From Spirochaetales bacterium Spiro_02 (lineage in GTDB: Bacteria > Spirochaetota > Spirochaetia > Sphaerochaetales > Sphaerochaetaceae): 64,000 bases of DNA. The stretch is taken from positions 28,007-92,006 of the forward strand of contig LVBD01000008.1 of NCBI GenBank assembly GCA_001604275.1. The letters run 5' to 3'. The notes beneath the pieces were generated by a model. It had not been told where the DNA came from. It worked only from the letters and a program-made list of their open reading frames with translations, and did not search any database. Positions 58,408 to 64,000 of the stretch are shown one piece after another; positions within the stretch are counted from its first letter, which is position 1; each line of letters opens with the position of its first letter. The position numbers were made by a program, and so were the translations under genes.

Positions 58408-60840
58408 ATGCGTAAAGAACTTCCGATCAACGATCGATGGCGTTTCGCCCGTGAGGAGCGGCCGGGGTGGACCTCCGCTGGATTCGACGATTCCTCCTGG
58501 GAGGAGGTGGACATTCCGCATACGAACATGACGCTGGAACGTCACTATTTCGATGACAGCTCGTGCGGCTTCGTTTCCTGCTACCGCAGATGGGTCTCAG
58601 TTCCCGCGGACTGGAACGGTATGCGATTGTTCCTGCGTTTCGAGGCGATCGCTTCTTGTGCGCAGGTTTTCGTCGATGGAACGCCCGTCTTCGGCCACGA
58701 GGGAGGATACACGCCGTTCGAAGGAGAGATTACCCGTTTCGCCGAGCCGGGACGGAGAGTCTGCCTTGCCGTCGTCGTGGACTCCACGGAACGCGCCGAA
58801 GTTCCTCCGTTCGGTGGAGCGATGGACTATCTGGCGTTCGGCGGCATCTATCGAAACGTCTCGCTGGCGGCGATGCCCAAGGTAGCTCTTTCGCACCTTC
58901 GTGTCAGGACCCTATCTCCGTTGGACGAACTGCCGGAGATCGATGTCGATGTGTTTCCGATGGACCTCGACGATCTGCGTCGTTCCGGAGGCGAATCTTC
59001 TTTCGAAGCCGGTTCCCTCTGCCTGGAGTTGGAGATCGTCGATGCATCGGGGAACGTCCTTGATTCCGCTACGTCGTCTCTTTCCGCGGATAATGACTAT
59101 TCCCGTCTCGTCTGTCGTCCGGAAGGAGTTCTTCTCTGGTCGCCGAGCCGGCCGGTTCTCTACCGTGCCGTTGTCGCGTTGAAAGCGGGAGACGAAGAGC
59201 TCGACCGTCTGTCGGTGCGGTTCGGAGTCCGCGAGCTCACGTTCACTGCTTCAGGGTTCTTTCTCAACGGAGAGATGATGAAACTGCAAGGGCTCGACCG
59301 CCACCAATGCTATCCGTACATCGGCTACGCCGCCCCCGATTCTCTCCAGCAAGCCGATGCGCAGCTACTCAAGGATGTCCTATGCGTCGATATGGTGCGA
59401 ACCAGCCATTATCCCCAGTCTCCGGCGTTCCTGGATCGGTGCGACGAACTGGGGCTTCTCGTGTTGCCCGAAATTCCCGGATGGCAGCACGTCGGAGACG
59501 GCGAGCATTGGCGGGACCTGTGTCTGGACAACGTCCGCGCCATGATCGAGCGGGACTGGAACCATCCTTCGATAGTCGCATGGGGAGTGCGGATCAATGA
59601 AAGTCCCGACGACCATGATTTGTACAGCCGCACGAATGCCTTGGCCCATATGCTCGACCCGACTAGACCTACGTGCGGTGTCCGCAACTTTGCGGGGAGC
59701 GAATTGCTGGAAGACATCTATACCTACAATGATTTCATCCATCGTGGGGACAACGCGGCCTTGGACGATCCGAAGCGGGTTACGAAATCGAAGACTGCGC
59801 CGTATCTGGTGACCGAGTTCAACGGACATATGTATCCCACCAAGCGATACGACGACGAACGGCATCGCACCGAGCATGCGCTGCGCCACGCCAGGGTGCT
59901 CGACGCTATGTACGGCAATCCTCGGATTTGCGGAGCGATCGGCTGGTGCATGGCTGACTACAGCACTCATGCGGCATTCGGAAGCGGGGATCAGGTCTGC
60001 TACCATGGCGTGTGCGACCAGTTCCGCATCCCGAAGCTCGCCGCATGGGTATATGCATCCCAGCGTTCGTCCAAGCCTGTCATGGCGGTTTCTTCCACCA
60101 TGTCGATCGGAGATCATCCGGGGGGAGACCTCGGTACCGTGGCAGTGTTCACCAACTGCGACCGTGTCGATCTGTATCTTGACGGTGCGCCCGTCGGCCG
60201 CTACTATCCGGCGCGTGACAGGTTCCCGAATCTGCCTCATCCGCCGGTTATGATCGATGATCTGATCGGGGAACGGATCGAAGCCGAGACCCGGTTCTCC
60301 GCCAAGGACCGCGGGCGTTTGAAACGGATATTGCTCAAAGCCTCGCAAGTTGGTTTCGATCTGCCGGTAGGCTACAAGGTGCGGATGCTCCATCTGATGG
60401 CGAAATACCGGATGGGTATGGCCGAGGGCGTGGCTCTGTTTTCAAAGTATGTCGGCGGGTGGGGATCCGGTCGTCGCATCTGGCGCTTCGAAGGAGTCGT
60501 CAACGATACTGTGGTCAGGATCTGCGAGTTCGGCGCTTCGTCGGTGCCGTTGCTTCGGGCGGAAGCTACGAAGTCGGAGCTTCACGCCGGCGATACCTAC
60601 GACATGGCGTTGATCAAGGTTACGGCGGTTCTTGCCGGCAATGTCCTTCCGTTGCCGTATGCGAACGAGCCTCTTTGCGTGACCGCCTCAGGTTCCGTAG
60701 CGCTGGCGAGCCCTTCGCCGACGTTGCTGGAGGGAGGAGCCTGCGGCATTTTCGTACGGACGCACGGGGTGTTTGGTCCCGGACGAGTGGATATTCACGG
60801 CTCGATGGGCGACATTTCTGTTGGTTTCATGGTATCATAG
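58408..60840 (+). CDS. Beta-galactosidase/glucuronidase-like glycoside hydrolase (GH2)
   Basis: 810 residues. The jelly-roll domain begins INDRWRFAREERPGWTSAGF, the immunoglobulin domain follows, and the barrel starts about FGVRELTFTASGFFLNGEMM. KLQGLDRHQCYPYIGYA and MVRTSHYPQSPAFLDRCDEL are characteristic GH2 blocks. The acid/base Glu is in GVRINESPDD (about residue 395) and the nucleophile in LVTEFNGHMYPT (about 469). A further 250 residues form C-terminal domains. No signal peptide. Substrate within GH2 cannot be fixed. GGGGAG sets the start at 58408. Confidence 0.88.
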   Translation: MRKELPINDRWRFAREERPGWTSAGFDDSSWEEVDIPHTNMTLERHYFDDSSCGFVSCYRRWVSVPADWNGMRLFLRFEAIASCAQVFVDGTPVFGHEGGYTPFEGEITRFAEPGRRVCLAVVVDSTERAEVPPFGGAMDYLAFGGIYRNVSLAAMPKVALSHLRVRTLSPLDELPEIDVDVFPMDLDDLRRSGGESSFEAGSLCLELEIVDASGNVLDSATSSLSADNDYSRLVCRPEGVLLWSPSRPVLYRAVVALKAGDEELDRLSVRFGVRELTFTASGFFLNGEMMKLQGLDRHQCYPYIGYAAPDSLQQADAQLLKDVLCVDMVRTSHYPQSPAFLDRCDELGLLVLPEIPGWQHVGDGEHWRDLCLDNVRAMIERDWNHPSIVAWGVRINESPDDHDLYSRTNALAHMLDPTRPTCGVRNFAGSELLEDIYTYNDFIHRGDNAALDDPKRVTKSKTAPYLVTEFNGHMYPTKRYDDERHRTEHALRHARVLDAMYGNPRICGAIGWCMADYSTHAAFGSGDQVCYHGVCDQFRIPKLAAWVYASQRSSKPVMAVSSTMSIGDHPGGDLGTVAVFTNCDRVDLYLDGAPVGRYYPARDRFPNLPHPPVMIDDLIGERIEAETRFSAKDRGRLKRILLKASQVGFDLPVGYKVRMLHLMAKYRMGMAEGVALFSKYVGGWGSGRRIWRFEGVVNDTVVRICEFGASSVPLLRAEATKSELHAGDTYDMALIKVTAVLAGNVLPLPYANEPLCVTASGSVALASPSPTLLEGGACGIFVRTHGVFGPGRVDIHGSMGDISVGFMVS

Positions 60841-60845
60841 CGTCC

Positions 60846-61499
60846 ATGACTGGTAATACTCCGATTTGTTCTTCATTTTCCGGCGCATTGCCCGATACGT
60901 TGCTGTGGATCGACGGGGATTCGTGTCCGCGCAATCTCCGGGCTATACTGCTTCGGGCGATCGTACGTACCGGAATCGCAGCGACGTTTGTCGCCGACCG
61001 GTCGCTGCCCGATGTGGTTCAGGCTATGGCCGACCATACCGCAACGCTTCGCAGGCAGGTGAAGGCGCTGTTCGCCGGAGAAGGCGAGGCCCGGACGCAG
61101 GTGGAGCACATCAGGAAGGTACGTACCCCGATTTCGATGGTCGTCGTGCAGGCGGGGACCGATAGCGCCGACGATTATATCGTGGAGCATGCCGAACCCC
61201 AGACGCTTGCGGTGACTCACGACGTTCCGCTGGCTTCCCGGTTAGTCGCTAGGGATCTGGTGGTGCTCGACGACCGGGGTGGGTGCTTTACCTCCGAGAA
61301 TATCGGTGAACGTCTTTCGTTGCGCAACGCCATGACCGAACTGAGGGAAATGGGAATTTTCGCTGAGCAAGGGAAGGCGTTCGGTCCTGCGGAAATCAAA
61401 GCGTTCGCCGATGCGCTTGATCGACAGCTGGTCGAGCTTCTTCGTCGTTTTCCGGAAGGCCAGGTTGCCGCCCGCCCCGAGCGAATGCTCCTTTCATAG
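60846..61499 (+). CDS. DUF188 (YaiI/YqxD) family protein
   Basis: 217 residues. LLWIDGDSCPRNLRAILLRA is the N-terminal D-x-D-x-C-P motif, and VVQAGTDSADDYIVEHAEPQ and LAVTHDVPLASRLVARDLVV the acidic blocks of this PIN-like nuclease-fold family. RLSLRNAMTELREMGIF matches its usual D-x-x-x-R-x-x-x-M segment. The function is not established. It begins 5 nt after the GH2 stop with no clear ribosome-binding site, so translation may be coupled. Its C-terminus is extended compared with the usual 150 residues. Confidence 0.88.
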   Translation: MTGNTPICSSFSGALPDTLLWIDGDSCPRNLRAILLRAIVRTGIAATFVADRSLPDVVQAMADHTATLRRQVKALFAGEGEARTQVEHIRKVRTPISMVVVQAGTDSADDYIVEHAEPQTLAVTHDVPLASRLVARDLVVLDDRGGCFTSENIGERLSLRNAMTELREMGIFAEQGKAFGPAEIKAFADALDRQLVELLRRFPEGQVAARPERMLLS

Positions 61500-61592
61500 T
61501 CCGATCGGTCAGAATTTCGCCGTGCGCGAAGTGCGTTCCGTTAAGGAGGGGCGCGCTGAATCATCGTCAGGTTTTTTGTTCTGTCTCACAAT

Positions 61593-62189
61593 ATGAACAG
61601 AAACATGATGCGCATGGCGCTTTTTACTGAGGCTCCGGCATCGTCGGAAGCGCAAGCGTTCGTCGAACGCCTGGCATGCATGCCCGGCGGGCCGGCGGTC
61701 GTGCTGCGTCCCGATGATCTTGGTCGTAAGGAACTGTCGTTCGATTTGATTTTCGCCGTACGGACCGGCCTGGTGGATCTGTTGCGACTGGAAGGTGTGG
61801 CGGTCGGATGCTCCGGGGCTCCGAATCGCTTGCTTGTCCATGTCGCTCCCGAACGGTATCAGCTGGTCAGGAGTCTGTTGCTTCCAAGATCGTTCGTCGG
61901 CGTTCGGATCGATGAATTGATCGAGCATGGGTTCGATCTTCAGCATTGGGGATGCTGCGCCGAGAAAGTCGCTGACTACCGAGACTGCGTGCATTCGAAA
62001 CTGTCGAAGCGGGAGTCCCAGATCCTCGCTCTCTGGATCGGCGGGATGACTAACAAGGAAGTGGCTTGGGAGCTCGGTATTTCGCCCGGAACGCTCGCCG
62101 TTCACCGACGGAACCTGTACCGGAAGACCGGTCTGTCTTCGCTGAGCCAGCTAGTGGTCTGGGGGTTGCTCCATGGCGTCGGAGTCTGA
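61593..62189 (+). CDS. LuxR-type regulator with degenerate N-terminal domain
   Basis: 198 residues. The C-terminal GerE/LuxR helix-turn-helix is clear: LSKRESQILALWIGGMTNKE, VAWELGISPGTLAVHRRNLY and KTGLSSLSQLVV. The first 130 residues could be a receiver-like alpha/beta domain, but I see no phospho-accepting Asp or the usual Lys in place. It may be an atypical receiver that does not need phosphorylation. The start is uncertain; no Shine-Dalgarno site precedes the ATG, and a good AAGGAGG at 61543 has no in-frame start at proper distance. No partner kinase is adjacent. Confidence 0.75.
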   Translation: MNRNMMRMALFTEAPASSEAQAFVERLACMPGGPAVVLRPDDLGRKELSFDLIFAVRTGLVDLLRLEGVAVGCSGAPNRLLVHVAPERYQLVRSLLLPRSFVGVRIDELIEHGFDLQHWGCCAEKVADYRDCVHSKLSKRESQILALWIGGMTNKEVAWELGISPGTLAVHRRNLYRKTGLSSLSQLVVWGLLHGVGV

Positions 62190-62193
62190 CCGA

Positions 62194-62244
62194 TGAAAAA
62201 TAAAGCATCCCGTCATCGTTTCTGGCTTCGATGTTCGGGATGCT
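62194..62244 (-). terminator. Terminator of asnS
   Basis: On the minus strand AGCATCCCG and CGGGATGCT form a perfect 9-bp stem (plus 62204-62212 with 62236-62244), with an inner CATCG/CGATG. TTTATTTTTC follows. It lies 60 nt after the asnS stop. Confidence 0.75.
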
Positions 62245-62303
62245 CCAAGGTCATGGATCTCGTGTCGGCTCGAGCGGCCGTTTGTCGGTTTTTCCGAACT
62301 TTC

Positions 62304-63692
62304 CTAGAAGTCGGCCTGGCGGACGGCTCGGGGGAACGGAATCACGTCCCTGATGTTCTGCATGCCGGTCACGTATCTGACCGCACGTTCGAATCCCAGG
62401 CCGAATCCCGCATGGGGGACGCTGCCGAACCTGCGCAGATCGAGATACCACCAGTAGGCCGCGGGATCGAGCTTCAGTTCCTCCAGTCGGGCTGTCAGCA
62501 CGTCCAGTCGCGCTTCACGTTCGCTTCCTCCGATGATTTCGCCCAGTCGAGGTGCGAGCACGTCCATGCCACGGACCGTCTTGCCATCGTCGTTCAGCTT
62601 CATGTAGAACGCCTTGATCTCCTTGGGATAGTCGGTGACGATGACGGGACTGTTGCAAATCTGCTCGGTGAGGAACTTCTCATGTTCACTCTGCAAGTCG
62701 CAGCCCCAGTACGCGGGATACTCGAACTTGTCGTTGAATTTCTCCAGTTCCTTGATCGCATCGGTATAGGTCATATGGACGAACGGAGATTCGATCACCT
62801 GCCGCAACGTTTCCATCACGCCTTTCTCGACGAAGTTGGAGAAGAACTCCATGTCCTCCGCATTTTTGTCCAGCACCTGCTTGAACAGGTACTTGAGGAA
62901 TCCCTCCGCTACTTCCATGTCGCCGTACAGGTCGCAGAACGCCATCTCCGGTTCGATCATCCAGAACTCGGCGAGATGCCGGGTCGTGTTGGAGTTTTCG
63001 GCACGGAACGTCGGGCCGAATGTGTAGATGTTCTTCAACGCCATGGCGTAGGTCTCGCCTTCGAGTTGTCCGCTGACAGTCAGCGCCGCACGTTTGCCGA
63101 AGAAGTCCTTGTTGTAGTCGACCTGTCCGTCAAGGGTTTTCGGTACGTTGTTCAGATCCAGCGTGGTGACCTGGAACATCTCTCCTGCTCCCTCGGCGTC
63201 GCTGGTGGTGATCAACGGAGTGTTCACATAGTAGAATCCGCGTTCTTGGAAGAACTGGTGCACCGCATACGCCATGGTGTTGCGTACCCGTGCCACGGCG
63301 CCGATGATGTTCGTCCTCGGTCTCAGATGGGCGATCTCACGCAGGTATTCGATTGTATGTCGCTTCTTCTGAAGGGGATAGGTGTCCGCCGGCGCTTCCC
63401 CGACGAGTTCGACTTCGGTGGCCGCCATCTCTACCGCTTGGTTGCCACCTGCGGACGCGACGATCGGTCCGCGACAGACTACCGCAGATCCCGTGGTGAT
63501 TCTCGTTAGCGACGCATCGTCCGCAAACGTCGCCTTGTCGATGACAACCTGCAGTCCCTTGAGGCATGAACCGTCGTTCATCTCAAGGAAGCAGACAGTC
63601 TTGCTGTCGCGTTTTGTGCGCACCCAGCCTTCCGCTGTGACCGTTTCGGGTCCCGGAGCTCGCTTGAGGAGATCGGTAATGCGTTCTTTCAT
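62304..63692 (-). CDS. asnS: Asparaginyl-tRNA synthetase
   Basis: 462-residue class IIb enzyme. The OB-fold anticodon-binding domain (about 15-110, [20 protein letters not shown]) precedes the catalytic core. [19 protein letters not shown] motif, [20 protein letters not shown] (motif 2) and [15 protein letters not shown] (motif 3) are all present. It charges tRNA-Asn with asparagine directly. AAGGAG precedes the ATG. Confidence 0.96.
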   Translation of the reverse strand: MKERITDLLKRAPGPETVTAEGWVRTKRDSKTVCFLEMNDGSCLKGLQVVIDKATFADDASLTRITTGSAVVCRGPIVASAGGNQAVEMAATEVELVGEAPADTYPLQKKRHTIEYLREIAHLRPRTNIIGAVARVRNTMAYAVHQFFQERGFYYVNTPLITTSDAEGAGEMFQVTTLDLNNVPKTLDGQVDYNKDFFGKRAALTVSGQLEGETYAMALKNIYTFGPTFRAENSNTTRHLAEFWMIEPEMAFCDLYGDMEVAEGFLKYLFKQVLDKNAEDMEFFSNFVEKGVMETLRQVIESPFVHMTYTDAIKELEKFNDKFEYPAYWGCDLQSEHEKFLTEQICNSPVIVTDYPKEIKAFYMKLNDDGKTVRGMDVLAPRLGEIIGGSEREARLDVLTARLEELKLDPAAYWWYLDLRRFGSVPHAGFGLGFERAVRYVTGMQNIRDVIPFPRAVRQADF

Positions 63693-63848
63693 AGGAATGC
63701 TCCTTGTCGTTCCCTGCGCGGGGGCGATTGCGTCGTTCCGCCTGCCGTACCGTCGTCAGGTACCGAAATAATGGAAGTAATTATTTCCTCTTTCCCATAT
63801 CGAGTCAATAGAATCCGGGTCTTGCGATGATGGACGTTTCTTGTAAAT

Positions 63849-63877
63849 AGAATACACAAAACCGCATAATTATGCAA
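63849..63877 (-). promoter_or_regulatory. Promoter of asnS
   Basis: On the minus strand TTGCAT (63872-63877), 17 nt and TATTCT (63849-63854). The 12-bp palindrome GCATAATTATGC (63864-63875) overlaps the -35 box and spacer. The leader is about 150 nt and shows no T-box or other riboswitch I can recognise. Confidence 0.5.
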
Positions 63878-63906
63878 AAAATATCGAGTAAACTTGTTTC
63901 GAACGA

Positions 63907-63935
63907 TTGACAAGCGACGCATTTGCAAGTGTACT
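63907..63935 (+). promoter_or_regulatory. Plus-strand promoter near the window end
   Basis: TTGACA (63907-63912), 17 nt and TGTACT (63930-63935). It faces right and is followed within 33 nt by a terminator-like hairpin. Confidence 0.5.
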
Positions 63936-63967
63936 GGTACCCTGACTTTGACAGCAGAAATACGAAT

Positions 63968-64000
63968 AAAAGCTTGCAACTTATTCAGAAGCAAGCTTTT
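63968..64000. terminator. Hairpin at the window end
   Basis: AAAAGCTTGC and GCAAGCTTTT form a perfect 10-bp stem around a 13-nt loop. On the minus strand it is followed by TTTTATTC. On the plus strand the T-run is cut off by the window end. It may end a minus-strand gene lying beyond the window, or attenuate the plus-strand promoter just upstream. Confidence 0.65.

Noticed and set aside
63693..63848. T-box or other riboswitch in the asnS leader
   Set aside because: No T-box sequence, no terminator with T-run and no specifier-like stem could be identified.

Overview
The window looks like a chromosomal segment of a saccharolytic spirochaete, most likely Sphaerochaetaceae-like (inference). The clues are exported proteins whose mature ends begin QGGAES or QGAKDQ, an rpoZ-miaA pair with a spirochaete-type omega subunit, a long pyrophosphate-type phosphofructokinase, a MurE without the usual diaminopimelate motif, and spirochaete-style NFACT/Memo/YicC neighbourhoods. 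The DNA is GC-rich, with AT-rich promoter regions. No rRNA, tRNA or CRISPR array was seen.

Layout. 1-2 kb: end of a PIG-L deacetylase, a two-gene chromate transporter, and a 34-residue membrane peptide behind a DtxR-like operator. 2-5.5 kb: a LacI regulator, a phosphofructokinase, a glucosamine-6-phosphate deaminase and a truncated nagA, joined to a truncated DUF554 gene that reads the other way. 5.6-11.3 kb: a second LacI regulator diverging from an EPSP-synthase-like gene plus a TAXI-type TRAP transporter, with matching operators exactly 200 bp apart. 11.4-21.3 kb: uppP, a radical SAM protein, an acidic hypothetical protein, a Mef-like efflux pump with a six-residue leader peptide, and murE-ddl-dinB. 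21.5-26.4 kb: TSCPD protein, outer-membrane protein, zinc-ribbon protein, murC, yicC and a cytidylate kinase. 26.4-28.6 kb: a small foreign island (DUF4143 ATPase and a transposase remnant) between 35-bp direct repeats that copy the end of the kinase gene. 28.7-37.4 kb: rpoZ-miaA, the folC-NFACT-Memo-hypothetical operon, an acyl-CoA synthetase and yhbY.

37.5-61 kb is mostly carbohydrate metabolism: GH20 hexosaminidase, ROK regulator, sugar ABC transporter, GH2 beta-mannosidase, diacetylchitobiose phosphorylase (GH94), pyrophosphate phosphofructokinase and a second GH2 enzyme. An XRE-AbrB/ABC-2 transporter operon, a Ktr potassium system and a flavin oxidoreductase are interspersed. 61-64 kb holds DUF188, a LuxR-type regulator and asnS.

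How it works together (inference): the ABC importer, GH20 and the GH94 phosphorylase would feed N-acetylglucosamine units to the deaminase and phosphofructokinase at 3-5 kb. The local nagA is broken, so deacetylation must be done by another copy elsewhere or is lost. The ROK gene and the sugar-binding-protein gene share a homologous promoter and leader. Three short tandem arrays built on the same GCAATGACC core lie in intergenic DNA at 39, 44 and 54 kb.
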